A stretch of DNA of 64,000 nucleotides from Hysterangium stoloniferum (lineage: Eukaryota > Basidiomycota > Agaricomycetes > Hysterangiales > Hysterangiaceae), in contig WHVD01000164.1 in assembly GCA_015178975.1 (NCBI GenBank), positions 62,001 through 126,000 of the forward strand, read 5' to 3'. Under the pieces are notes generated by a model. It was not told where the DNA came from. It ran no database searches and saw nothing but the letters and a program-made list of their open reading frames with translations. Within the stretch, counting starts at the first letter, position 1. Each line of letters opens with the position of its first letter. Below, piece after piece: positions 35,987 through 47,970 of the stretch. The translations under genes and the position numbers were made by a program.

Positions 35987-36304
35987 GCTGTGTCGGAGCT
36001 TAAAATTATTTTCTTGTTCTGTTTTTCATCGGGATTTCGCTCTAGGATATGTTGATGCAAAGAGGGGGGGGTTATACGTCGGTACACCGTGGACGCGAAC
36101 AAAAAGCGTTACTATTACTAAGCTACTATACAGAACTATGTAGTGTTATTGCGAAATATATTAGGACCCACAAGTGTCATCATGTTGAGATTATTACCGA
36201 CATAATTTCAACAGGATATGCGGCTATACTTCTGATATTTCACAATTCCTAACTAGATATTTGCTTTTTTTTTGTTCTAGCAATGCCACTTGTGTTGAAG
36301 TTAT

Positions 36305-36650
36305 TTATTAAAAATAGTATGAGTTGACTTATTGTAATACACAATCTACAAGGGGGGTAATAGACTTGTAATAATAGTACTTTTTGTCAATCAATGTGTC
36401 AGTTAGTGAATCACCTTCTGACATGATAGGTTTGGTGCTAGTTTAGGTGTACACTGGTTCTGGCATGCATTAACCTCAGAATGCATGGTCCACAATTAGC
36501 ATCTTCATATGAAAAAGTGAAGAAATGGATGAACCGCCCCTAGGAAAAGGGTGCTTTCATCAATTCTAACATTATTTGCCCAGTTCTAAATATAACTCTC
36601 AGTGAGTGATAAATCTTCACTGAGGGGCTACACAATCAGTATCTGATTAA
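36305..36650. repeat. Dispersed repeat R1, long copy
   Basis: It matches 56370-56704 over about 300 bp (ATTAAAAATAGTATGAGTTG, AATGCATGGTCCACAATTAG, CATCTTCATATGAAAA). It lies upstream of the small membrane-protein gene. Confidence 0.8.
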
Positions 36651-36657
36651 TAAACAT

Positions 36658-36856
36658 AACTTAGCACGTGCCCCCCACTTCCCACCTCACACCGAAAACC
36701 CAGACTGCTTCCTCCCACCAAAATCCCTCATACCCATGTAGCTCACTCGGCACTTCGTAATTCCGTAGCATAGTTTAGTGGGGACACCATGCCCCTGACC
36801 GCAGTTACTTGAAGCGGGATACAAATATATCAAAAAAAAAAAAAACTTAGCACGTG
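36658..36856 (+). mobile_element. Poly(A)-tailed retroposon with 13-bp target duplication
   Basis: AACTTAGCACGTG occurs at 36658-36670 and again at 36844-36856. Between the copies (36671-36843) lie about 160 bp ending in a run of 14 A. Poly(A) plus a long direct duplication is the signature of LINE-type target-primed insertion. TAGCTCACTCGG at about 36739 is a weak Pol III A-box; no good B-box follows. It could be a SINE or a retrocopied RNA. Confidence 0.7.
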
Positions 36857-37012
36857 ACACGGCTGTATAACGTGACCGAACGCCTGATGCTTCGGCCGAA
36901 TGGCAGTTGGCCGAGGAACTTCGTCACTTAGGTCTGAAATATGTTTGTCTTCATTTTTCTGCGCGGGTATGTCTGACGCGTCGCGTCTGACCGGCAACGT
37001 CGTATTCTTGTC

Positions 37013-37020
37013 TATATAAG
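37013..37020 (+). promoter_or_regulatory. TATA box
   Basis: TATATAAG lies 33 bp before the first ATG and 84 bp before the second ATG of the next gene, which favours the second ATG as the start. Confidence 0.6.
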
Positions 37021-37045
37021 CTATCGTTCAGATGCTTTCTAGAGT

Positions 37046-37569
37046 ATGTTCCCCAACCGTTATCACCAGCACACAACTGCCCCTTATTCACATCCCATGT
37101 ACTACAATAGAGGACCACGACGACTCGTATGGTTGTTCCTCGGAGGGTTAGCTGCCACTCTCTGGATTAAGGGAAAAGAAAAAGATCGTCCCTTCTTTGG
37201 GTGTTCGACTCCATCAGTACACACCTCAATCAAAATGTCAGATGAAGATAAACAACGATGGTTAGAGGGGCGCGCCCACATTTCTCAACTTGGAGCAAAG
37301 GCTTCAGACACAGTGGGTATCATTGTCGCCTTCGTTCCTTTTCATAACAGTTTCCCATCTCCTTCCTCAGGCCGTTGACATGTCAGAAGCAGCGTTAGAT
37401 GGCATGCTAGTTACTATCAATGTTTTGAAAAAGGTTTGAATTTGTTATAATATGTTTCTTCTCTATTTAATGACAAAGGCAGAGACTTGCTGAACTTCGT
37501 GCACAACCGCCTAACAATGCAGTCGACGAGCGTTCAAAGGTTGAAGAACCAACTTCTCCTAGACCTTGA
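37046..37569 (+). CDS. Small single-span membrane protein, conserved hypothetical
   Basis: Exons 37046-37312, 37371-37433 and 37483-37569 give 138 residues from the first ATG, or 121 from the in-frame ATG at 37097. The second start is likelier, since the TATA box is only 26 bases before the first and the product then opens MYYNRGPRRLVWLFLGGLAA with the span at once at the N-terminus. After the span come a basic patch (IKGKEKDR), WLEGRAHISQLG, a helical ALDGMLVTINVLKKRLAEL segment and a short tail. I recall similar short proteins in Agaricomycetes, without a known role. The third-exon acceptor at 37482 was chosen because it keeps the helix in frame. The retroposon at 36658-36856 lies just upstream. 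Confidence 0.65.
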
Positions 37570-38744
37570 ACGTTATTATTTTGCATCTTAATTTTCTCTA
37601 TCCGTGCGTTACTGCACATGTACTTAACTAGTTTACTATGACCGCCTATCGATGATTTTCGTTCTTTTGCACCAACCACATGGGCAATAATATTGAACTT
37701 TGCCCATATTCATGAATGGTATCACATCCTGTTAGATAACCATCTAATGAACCTCCAGCTTCGTCTATGAGTAATGCTAAGAGCAGAGAGCTGTATGGTT
37801 GGGTAAAGGGGGGGGGGGAGCTTTAGTTCTCCAAGTATGGGTGGGAAGACTCGCCGCTTGGGAGGGTGGGTCCTCTCTCGCAGTACAACTCTCGCTCTCA
37901 TTTACTATTTAGATTAACTGATTAACACCAAAGTCTTCAACACGAGGGAAGGGTGGGTGGGTGAGTTAAAAACAGAAACAATTAAGGAAAGATAATGTGT
38001 GAATGAATGTGACTTCTCAAATACTGTACTGACAGAGATGTCGTAGGAAACAAAAGGTATGCGACTCCTTCATACGCTCGGCTGGATGTTGAGTGCTGAA
38101 CTACTCCCGGCACGCAGGGATTGTGCAGCACTCGATACTACACCATACCTTACCTAAGTAGCACAGTGACACTTTGGCTGACCCGCCTAACTGGATATGT
38201 CTGAGAGACATATACCACAAATACTACCTCTGGTCTTACCTAAAAAAAATTACCTCACCCCTCATCATCATCCTGTGACCATGGTCCAACATGACCGTCA
38301 GCCACATGTCACTCACCTCCCAAACCCCAGTGCTCATCCACATCATTGTTGTCACTGATGGTGATGGCAGCTGCACTTCCTAAATGTCCACGAAAAATTC
38401 CATTGTTTTTTCCTACCATTGTCTAAACATATTCTAGTACTATTACTTGTTTATTATGTCCATTTTCAATAAATAAAGACAAGCTTGCAGACCAAGGATC
38501 CCAAAAGAAAATCAGTTGAGATTTAGTGTGTGAAAAGGTTATTATTGGCATACATATATCTACATTTTATCAAATTACCATTGGCCCAACCAATTGATGC
38601 ATATTGACATACTGCATACTTGTACCAAAGCAGGGAAGTGTTGAACTGTGCCAACAAATGCATGACATGATATTACTTCATGTGAGTCCTCCACACTGCT
38701 GATATCACTCACCCCTCTTTTCATTTCTCCCTACCCCTTTTACA
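37570..38744. other. Intergenic, no gene recognised
   Basis: There is a run of G at 37807-37818 and little else. From about 38400 the sequence turns CpG-poor, marking the start of the decayed transposon stack. Confidence 0.5.
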
Positions 38745-40492
38745 ATGCCCAAGGCTTTCATGACTAAATCCACTTCACATAAGGTAATGTCATTCGAGGT
38801 TGATGATGAAACTGGACAGGTAGTGCAGACCACTCAAGGTCCCTGCAATATAGTTCAAGCACAGGCTGACCTTAGGGTTCAATGAAAAGCTATGATAGAA
38901 AGTACGTATCTTTTTAGCTATATTAACTCTTGCTTACCTCCCTCTATCCAGGTTCCACCATGATTGAATGAGAAGTATTGCAAGAGCACAGGGTCAGTGT
39001 GCCAACCCTTTCACCTCCCCCTCCACCAACTTCTTAGAGTGGTGCAGTTGGTATGGATGCTCTGGACTCTATGGATGTAGTTGAGAATGACAATTTTGGG
39101 GATTGGGTTACTGATGTGGGTGATAAACTGGATGAGCTTTATTGTGAGTTAGAGGATAGTATATGTGATATGGAATCCAATCATGTCCATTATATCAAGT
39201 TAGTATGTTTTACTCCTTCAAATTTTCTCTAATGTATTACTTGGCCTATTATGTAGAACATCTGATATCCATGATCATCATGATCATCTCAGATGTCAAA
39301 ATGCAGCATGGGCATCAATACTCTCTTTGCTTGTGGGTGCTCATCTTCAGTGGGAGCATACTGGACCTCCCAAGTCATACCAGAAGTTGAGGTGCATAGT
39401 CCTATTCTCTGTGTTGACATTGTGTGTTTAGAGAGTTGAGATGTCAAGTTTACTATAGATGACCAAACACTCCTTAATGTAACCATGGTACATCATGGTT
39501 ACTTTGGAAATGTCCCTCATCATCCTTCAATTGCCATATTGACATCCACATTAGAATTACTCCATGTCCTGATGGCACAATGCCCTCAGCTTAGTATTCA
39601 GGTGTATGTCAAAGGAGTTTGTGATCTGCATCAAGTAAGTCTTTTAATCTATATATCAGCTCATCTAATTATTCTCCTAGGTTCCTTATAAGTCTAATCT
39701 TAAAACTCAAATATTCAGTGCATTTGATGTTTACCTTGAAGTTTGCCAATGTATTGACATCAATTAATGAAGCACTCAGATGTGATATCACTCACTGGAG
39801 GCTGCCAAATGCATGTGTCCCATGCATATATATAGTTGAAGATAACAGTCTCTTGAATTCAGTATTTAACTTATGGTGGATGGTAATGAATCTCTCAAAC
39901 ACTGTGAATGGAATCATGGACAAAAGGATGAGCAAGGCCATATGATCAGTTCCACAAGTATTGAATGCATGGACAGCCATCAATTACACAGTGGTATGTA
40001 TCTTTGCCAGCAGGGTGTCGACATACAGTATTCAAGAATGAGGTCAAACATTGTAAGATATTTACTTCCACTTCAATGGTGGGGCTAATTTTCCCGTTAA
40101 TATCTGTTATTATCTTACTTATATCCTTTCCATCAAATAAAACAGCCCCCATGGAGCCTGTACAGTGCCCAGTCTTTTTGGCTGATGAACTTGAAGGATG
40201 GCCCATTGATGGAGTAGAAGAGATTACCCCCTTTTTCAACAATGGGCTAACCTCGCTGATGAGAGGAAGAAGGAGCAATTAGGCCTCTTTGATGAGACTG
40301 GCCTCTTCCTTTCAGTATGCTGAAATGGTATGCAGTGATGAGCTGACAAGTATCCCCTAGCAGCCACCAACGAGCTATTAGACACATTTGGAGACCATAT
40401 AATGATAGGATATGACATTGGGTGCAGATTTTCAAAGACAGCCAACAGCAGTCCACTGCTTTGACCCAAGATCTGCACACATATGACTAGGT
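38745..40492 (+). mobile_element. KDZ (Kyakuja-Dileera-Zisupton) DNA transposon, decayed transposase
   Basis: Plus-strand pieces show successive KDZ transposase landmarks: GNVPHHPSIAILTSTLELL with LCDLH-like VCDLHQ (39500-39635), FDVYLEVCQCID and RCDITHWRLPNACVPCIY (39720-39835), MVDGNESLKHCE (about 39873, the catalytic Asp box written MDGN-SLKR in the family), ADELEGWPIDGVEEI (40180), LFDETGLFLSV (40290) and GYDIGCRFSK (40420). Introns or frame changes separate them and several stops interrupt, so it is inactive. Its 3' part is cut at 40493, where the LTR of a Ty3 element begins, and I do not find the continuation. I count about six CG in the nearly 2 kb to 40480, fitting methylation-driven decay. 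Confidence 0.8.
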
Positions 40493-41230
40493 TGTTACAA
40501 CCATGTCATAACCCCATCGCAAACTGACAGTCCCTGATGATACAATTTTTTGCCTGCATTTCAAATCACCAGTCAAGTCATCATATTGGCAACCGTCAGT
40601 ATACCGACATTGATGTATCCTTTCATGGTGATCAAACCCCGTTTACGCCCCTGTGAAGTTATACTTGTACCATCTGGTTATGCTTTGATACGTCCCTTTT
40701 TATTATGTTGATCCATTCTACTCTATGTTTCACATATGCCTGTATATACTTGTAGCTCTTGTACTATTCCCTTGTCTTGTAATCCTGCTCTCAGATAATC
40801 ATGGCCTCCAATCTTACCATAACCTTCCAGTTCCTAGTCGAGTTTATTTGTCACTAATTGGACATTCCTGCTCTTACCTAGTTAGTATTTTCAACATGCT
40901 GATAATTAGTATTTAAGTCCTACTGTAATGTAGCTACAAGTCAATCAGAATATTGACTCAGAACACTTGTATACCTCTCTCATAGTCCCACTCTAAGTAT
41001 CCCACTCTTGCCTTTGCTTGTGCTCGCTCACTCTCAGTCTCTGACCCTATGACCCCCAACTATCCTTCAGTTTCTGATCGGTGACTTACCGAGAAGATTA
41101 TTTGATAGGACTTAGTCTTCCACCCGCCTGAAATTTAAGGACACCCGACGGTGACTTGCGAGGGCGCAGCACATAAGCTGAAGCCAAGTCCTTCCATTTG
41201 GTCCCCATTGTCAGTTTTCAGTTCTCAACA
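40493..41230 (+). mobile_element. 5' LTR of element C (reference for Ty3 family 1)
   Basis: It has TG..CA ends and carries a TATA-like TGTATATACT. The core phrase GCAGCACATAAGCTGAAGCC is shared with several other LTRs in the window. Solo copies are at 9138-9861 and 10451-11187, both on the other strand. Confidence 0.85.
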
Positions 41231-43082
41231 GTATATTCTCATTTCATACTCACATTTTCCACCAATCATGCCTTCGAGGAAGAAAGATGTTAAGCCAGGC
41301 GGCAAAGCAGAATCTTCCACCCTTCAATCTCCCTTCCTGTATACAGCCCGAGCCACTCCAAAAACACCACAACCAGAACCCTCTGAAGAATCCCACCTTG
41401 TGGAAATTACCGGCAATGCTGAAGAAGTTACCAAAGCCACCGAACCTGAAACACCTGAAGAGGTTAACAATCAGTTAGCTCCGGGACCCGAACCTGAGGA
41501 TAGCAACTAGTCTATACCTCAAGCCAGGGGTCCTGTGAAGTCTGCAAAACAAAAACTGGATTTCACTCCCAACAAAGCATGGGAATTGTTCTCAGGTACC
41601 TTAGGATCCCTTAACAATTGTCTTAAAAAACAATACTAAGGAAAAGGAACCTGGGCAAACCCGAGTCAATAAACCCAAACCATTTACCGGCTCAAACCTG
41701 AAAAAATTACCGACATTTCTTATGCAATGTCAATTCAACTTTCAGGACCACCCAGCTGTGTTTGCAACAGATGACTGAAAGGTAAATATTGTGCTCTCTT
41801 ACCTCAAGGATTCTGCAGCAGCCTGGTTTGAACCCACATTTTCTGGCCTCACTTCTGAAGATCCCAATTGGCTTCATGATTGGGACACTTTCATTGAGGA
41901 ACTCGAAACAAACTTTGGTCCCTACAACCAAACAGGTGATGCCAAGGCTGCCCTTTCTAATCTCAAAATGAAAGACACCCAACACATTACCAACTACATC
42001 GTTCAGTTCAATAACCTCACCACATGTTGCAACTGGGGTGATTTGGTCCTCCATTACGAGTTTTACTTCAGCCTCCCATCCTCCCTCAAAGATGAAGTTT
42101 CCAAAGGGAAGACCGGTAAGCTGAAGACTCTCCCACTCATGCGTCTAAAGGCCCAAAATGTGGATGCCCGATATTGGGAATAATGCTTGGAACTCAGTCG
42201 TGAAAACCCATTGGACAAAAAATCATCAGACAACAAGAATGCCAACAAGTCTGGTAATCAAAACACCAGCAATACTGGCAACTCAAACTCCAATAAGAAG
42301 TCCGACAATAAGGGTTCCAATGACAAAAAGGGCAAAGGCAAACAGTTGAGTAAGTCCCAAGACAAAGACAAACCTGACCTTACTGGCAAACTTGGCTCCA
42401 ACGGCAAGCTCCTACCACAAGAAAAGCAATGCCGAATGGACAACAACCTTTGTTTGTTGTGCACAGATCCTGGACACCGAGTCACCCCATGCCCGAAGGC
42501 CACAATGGCCTGATCGGCCAATACAGCTACAACTTCACAACTGGCTAAGCCGGCTGCTGAGTCAAAACAAGATTAAGCAACTCTCTGGATTCTGTGCAGT
42601 TGGAGAGTTGTGTTGAATCTCCCTGCACACTGGAGAATTGTCATCTTAATGCATCTGCTCTTTATGATCCAAATTCATTGTTTATAAATCTCACTTCAGA
42701 ACCTTTCAGGAGTCTCAATTTTTGAGCTCTTGTAGATTCAGGTTCAACTCATTGTTTCATAGATATAAATCTTTCCTGAAAACATCAGTTAAAAACCTAT
42801 GCAATAGATCCGATTCCACTCTGACTTTTTGATGGTACCTCAAACTCTATAATCTCACAAGCCTGCAAACTCCGACTTTGGTTCCCATGTGGAACTTTTC
42901 AGACAGTTATGATTTTTGTAACACAGTTGGACTTGAGCTGCTCTGTGGTTCTAGGACATAACTGGCTCACCTGCTACAATCCATTGATTGATTGGGTCTT
43001 GGGCAGTATCCATTTCTGAACCCCATTGGCACCTGATACGACTGGTCCATCTCTGCCTGTTTTGGCAAATATGGCCTCTACG

Positions 43083-44334
43083 TGTAATGTATTCAGGGGA
43101 TTCTCTTAGATAGCTCAATATATGCTATAGTGTCACAGAGCTTCAACAATAAAACAAGCAAAGGTCCAGTAATTTAAATACTGATAGATTAATGAGCTGC
43201 ACTATGAAGCTTAAACAACTCAAATCAATGCTTATTTTGATTATTGAAAGGTTCAATAGAACTGTGTATGACTCTTTTAGCAAATACAAGAACTATTCCT
43301 TGAGAATAGGGGCTGGAAGCTGAATATATGCGCAGTAACTTGGCAGAGACTTGATATAAGAGCTTCGGATTCTTGTACATATGCTTATTTGTAACTATTA
43401 ATAGTTATTTAACAAGGTGTTAAATAATTTATTAATAGAAAAAATAATTTGTATTGGATTATCTGAGTGCTTGTACTTGATTAATTCAATAAACTTAGGG
43501 CTGGGCCTTGAGTAATCTAGTATTGGCAGGGATTTCAGTAAGGATACTTAGATACTTATTAGGTTTATTGTCTAATTAATAAGCCTAAAGGGTAGCTGTG
43601 AGGCTGGGGAACTTAGATGATTAGCTAAGTCCAAGAGTTGCTGACAAAGATTCAAGATGCTGCAAGTGTAGGTGCTTGCAGTGAGTGTATCAGACTAAGG
43701 CTATTATTGTCCTTAGGATGATTAGATAAGCTTCTGAGCTGTGCAGTAAAATGTGAGAGATAGATTGGTTTTATTGGAAACTTGGCTTGATAACTCAATG
43801 ATTAGCTAACTATTTAGTTTATGAGGTCATTAGTGAGATCATAATGACCTCATATTCTACTCATTATTTACCCTTTGTCTATCATGTGATTCCCTTCTCT
43901 GAGACAAGGGTTGTAACCTCTTGCTTGAACAGGAAGGTTCAAGGCCGCGGTCCCGGGACGGAAGCAAACGATGAGTCGGCGGAATCTAATAATGACTCGG
44001 GTAGTCACATTCGTGACCTTTGTGACATCCCGACACCGGAGGCTTATCTAATAAGTCACATGACTCCAAAAATGCGTAAACTAGGCTGCAGCAAGGTGCC
44101 GAAAGGTAATAACTAAGTAAATAAAATATAAATAATTAGTTAAAAATTATAATAAATTAACTAAGATATAATAGCATAATATGAGTTCATATATGCTATT
44201 ATTATGCGAAGTTAAAAGGAATAAGGCCTATTTTTCACAATAAACATAGTAAAAATACAATAAAAATTCGAGAAAATATTAAGTAATTCAAAGAAAATTA
44301 AGAGAACATTATGAGATAATGGTGATACATCACA
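43083..44334. mobile_element. 1.25-kb insertion, LTR-like or large MITE, in element C
   Basis: It starts TGTAATGTAT and ends ATACATCACA, a 10-bp imperfect inverted terminus, flanked by CTACG and CTATG (probable 5-bp target duplication). It has no long frame and is AT-rich. The first 46 bp recur at 32738. TG..CA ends and a 5-bp duplication favour a solo LTR. Confidence 0.65.
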
Positions 44335-45506
44335 CTATGGCACCTCTGGCCCCCATGGCAAATCCAAGCTCTCTGCCATTTGTCTCTCTAATAAATGCCA
44401 CAGTTTTTATGAGAGCCATCAAGTTAGAAGGCTCCTGAGCATTTACAGTCAATCTTAAAGTTGATGAAGCCACTGGTCACTTCGTGACCCTGGTGGCCAA
44501 ACCTGTTGCAGATTTGGAAGGTGTTCCAGAAAAATACCACAAATTTTCAGACATCTTCAGTAAACAAAAAGCTGATTGACTTGCCCCTCACAGGCCTTAC
44601 AATTTGAAAATTGATATTGAAGAAGGTTCACATCTGCCCTTAGGCCCAGTTTATCCTCTCTCGCAGTCCAAATTATTGGCTATCCAAGATTTCTTGGACA
44701 AACACTTGGCTATAGGTTTTATCTGACCCTCAAACTCTCCTTACGGAGCCCCTGTCCTATTCATTTGGAAGAAAGACAGTTCCCTACGGCTTTGTGTTGA
44801 CTTTCAAGGACTCAATGTGATCACTTGGAAAGATAAGTACCTGTTACCACTAATCTCTGATTTACTCGATGCCCCTTGGAAGGCCCAAATCTATATGAAG
44901 ATAGATCTTAAACATGCCTATCATTTGGTTCAGATCACTGAAGGCAATGAGTGGAAAATGGCTTTCGCACTTGCTATGGCTCTTTTGAATGGTTAGTGAT
45001 GCCTTTTAGTCTCACCAATGCACTGTCAGTCTTTCAACATTTTATCAATGACATCTTTTCTGACCTCCTCGATGTCTATATCATTGTGTACCTAGACAAC
45101 ATCCTCATATTTTCCAAAGACCCCACACTTCACAATGAACATGTCCATGAAGTTCTCCAAAGACTCCGAAAACATGGTCTTTTTGTGAATGGTAAAAAAT
45201 GTTCTTTTGATGTCAACACGGTTGAATATTTAGGTTTCATGATGGGACCCGATGGTCTCTGCATGGATGACTCTAAAATTCAAGTCATTCAAGATTGGCC
45301 AGAACCCTGGAAGGTTAAGGACATTCAGTCCTTTTTTAGGCTTCACCAATTTTTATTGTCATTTCATTCACAACTACTCAAAAATTACTGTTCCACTTAC
45401 TCATCTTACTCATAAAAATGCCCTGTGGAATTTCTCCAAGGAATGCTGCATGGCATTCCGAGAATTTAAAAGTGCATTTACATCTGCCCCTATTTTGTTG
45501 CACTGC

Positions 45507-46879
45507 ATTAGTGTCAACCATAAGCGGCGAGTAGAATCATGATCGATTGGAGAACAGTAAAGCCGGATGCAAGAAGGTTTGATGGCAAGGCAGCTCTTCT
45601 CATTGTTAGGTACATTGACATGTATACATCATTATGACTAAGTAGTAAGTCACAGTGATGGCGATCATTGTAAGAAACAAAAATAACAACACGCGGCAAT
45701 TGGTGGAAAGGGGGATTTTTGGAAATCGATGGTGCAACTGTCAGTGAAGCATTTTATACGTTGGATTGAGAATGAACACACCGTTGATATGTACATGGTC
45801 ATAGTTTCAGACACTCAGATATATTTGTCCCCTCGCGTTCAACTGCTGATTTGTATTTAGTAATATGTTCAGCTGCACTGGTTTCTCCCCAGAAAGCAAC
45901 TGTGTGGTGATCGGGAGGTGACTTATTACTGTAAAGGCATTTAACAAAAACAAACGTTTTGAATATTTTGATGCTATGCGAGTTTTATGTAATTTTACAT
46001 AAATGCATCAACCGTCGAATAATCGACGTCGAAGATAATTTCATGATGAATAATGAACAAAGCTTGGAATTTGGTTTGTTGGTAACTAAGAGGTGGCTGT
46101 TTTGAGCAGGTTGCCACATCGATTCCAAGCGCTTCTAAAGTTGTAGCGGCTTGCTTAATGCGAGGCTAGTAAGGCTTGGGGCGACGATCCACTTCTAAGC
46201 CTTTCCCCCCCATCTGCGAACACAAACACCAATGTCCATCAAGATGAATAGCGAATCTTGGTGCGCTGACATACTTTTACCTTCAAGTCCTTTACTCATT
46301 TTTCGCCTTAGTGATTATTTTCTGGAGGTAGATGTTAATCCTTGTCAATTACCCAGGGAATTCAGCACTCCGAATGTCAAAAGGTAAGACACAGACCTCG
46401 AATATTGTTAGTATTTATTGACAGCTATAATCTCGGTGCTAGTGCGGTCACCCAAGGGTCCCCAACAGACAGTGGAGACAGGGCTCTGACCGCCACCAAA
46501 GAGCCTATCACTTCCCTGAATTTGTAACTTCCTTTAGCATCCCCTGTCCTTATATTGAACCATGTATTCCATTCCCTTCAACTATTTGGCAGTGGTGCAT
46601 TGCATGGTTGTCATGGGACAAAACTTAACTCGCCTCGCCTCTCAACAACTATTCGCCCACGCTTTTTCTCGCTGAGGATTCTGACAGTGATGAGAGCCTT
46701 GGCCCAACCTTCATTGAGGCTCAAGAAGGTGAGTGTTTATATGGATCGTATACATGGAAACTCAGGCCTTTTTCCTTAGATTGTCCTCACAGGACCTCTG
46801 ACCAACACTCCTCGTTTGGTTAGGAATCGCCCACAGTTACCATGGGCATTGCTCGTTGAAAGGATTTCACATGTACACT
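45507..46879 (+). pseudogene. C2H2-family gene fragment embedded in a Ty3 element
   Basis: It matches 58256-59607: the common upstream start (AAGCGGCGAGTAGAATCATG), the ATG (MSIKMNSESWCADILLPS), exon 1, intron, exon 2 (YNLGASAVTQGSPT), exon 3 and most of exon 4 (IRNRPQLPWA-like RNRPQLPWALLVERIS). Exon 3 has lost one base in the T-run compared with the intact gene, shifting the frame. It stops in exon 4, and the Ty3 RNase H region resumes directly. Introns are present, so this is a DNA-level copy and not a retrocopy. There is no clear target duplication. Confidence 0.8.
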
Positions 46880-47970
46880 AACGGTGAAGTCCACCTGGGA
46901 GCCTTCTTGTCTCACACCTTTTCAGCACCCAAACTCAACTATGATGTTCACGACAAAGAACTACTCGCAATATTTGAAGCTTTCAAGACATGGTGACATT
47001 ATCTGGAAGGATCAGCTTTTCTGATATATGTTATAACCAACCACAAAAATTTGGTTTACTTTTCAACCACTAAACTCTTGACCTGCCAACAAGCTTGCCG
47101 GTCCGAATACCTTTCTGCCTTCAACATGGTCAGTTGCTTCCATCCTGGCCACCTTGGTGCAAATCCCGACACTATGACTAGATGATGGGACATTCAATCC
47201 TAAAGAGGGGAGTAGTGATTACGCCACAGTTAATCTGCATAACTTTAAGCCTGTGTTTTCATCTGAACAACTGTCCATGTCTATCCGAGCCACTTACCTC
47301 ATTCATCCAGTCTTGTGAAGTTTTATCCTTATGGATACTGAAAAGTTACATCAAGACATACTATCAGCAATTCCATTAGACCCAGTCACCAAAGCACACC
47401 TCGATGACCCGTCCAATCCTGATCAACCCTGATGGTCACTAGACTCACAGGGGTTCATTAGACTTGACAACCACATCTATGTACCAGATTCCAACACCCT
47501 TTGACTGTGAATCCTACAACATAAGCATGACCACCTGATCTCGGGACATTTCGGTCTCAATAAGACTCTTGCACTCATTAGAAGAGAATATACATGGCTG
47601 GCATCCAAGATTTCATTAAACACTATTGCAAATCCTGTACAACTTGTTTATGCTCTAAATCACAGCGACACAAACCATATGGCCTACTCAAACAGTTACC
47701 AATACTGGAAAAACCCTGGAACTCAATTTCTATGGATTTCATTGAACACCTACTGGCATCTGAAGGTCATACAGCAATCCTAGTTGTTGTGGATAGGCTC
47801 ACAAAGCAAAGTATTTTCATTCCAACATATGACACAATAACATCTGTACAGTTAGTTGAACTATTCATCACCCATGTATTTTCCAAGCACAGCGTTCCAT
47901 CGCATGTCACACCCGATCACAGATCTGAGTTTGTCTCTCATTTCTTTAGGTCACTCAGAAAAGCACTAGG

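Larger units (their letters stand above)
40493..47970 (+). mobile_element. Ty3/Gypsy element C: 5' LTR, gag, protease, RT, RNase H, integrase
   Basis: 5' LTR 40493-41230 (TGTTACAACC ... GTTCTCAACA). Gag runs from 41268 (MPSRKKDVKPGG) to about 42513 and ends in a zinc knuckle CLLCTDPGHRVTPC. Protease (VDSGSTHCFID) is near 42735, RT (FIVYLD-type box) at about 44640-45250, RNase H near 45250-45506 and 46890-47180, and integrase to 47970 (SMDFIEHLLAS, VVVDRLTKQS). It is nested in the KDZ transposon. Two pieces are inserted in it: 43083-44334 and a host gene fragment at 45507-46879. It is broken, with many breaks, and I find no 3' LTR, so it cannot be dated by LTR divergence; it looks old. Confidence 0.9.

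Noticed and set aside
36720-36830. A tRNA gene
   Set aside because: An A-box-like stretch exists, but there is no acceptable B-box and no cloverleaf; the poly(A) tail and target duplication indicate a retroposon instead.
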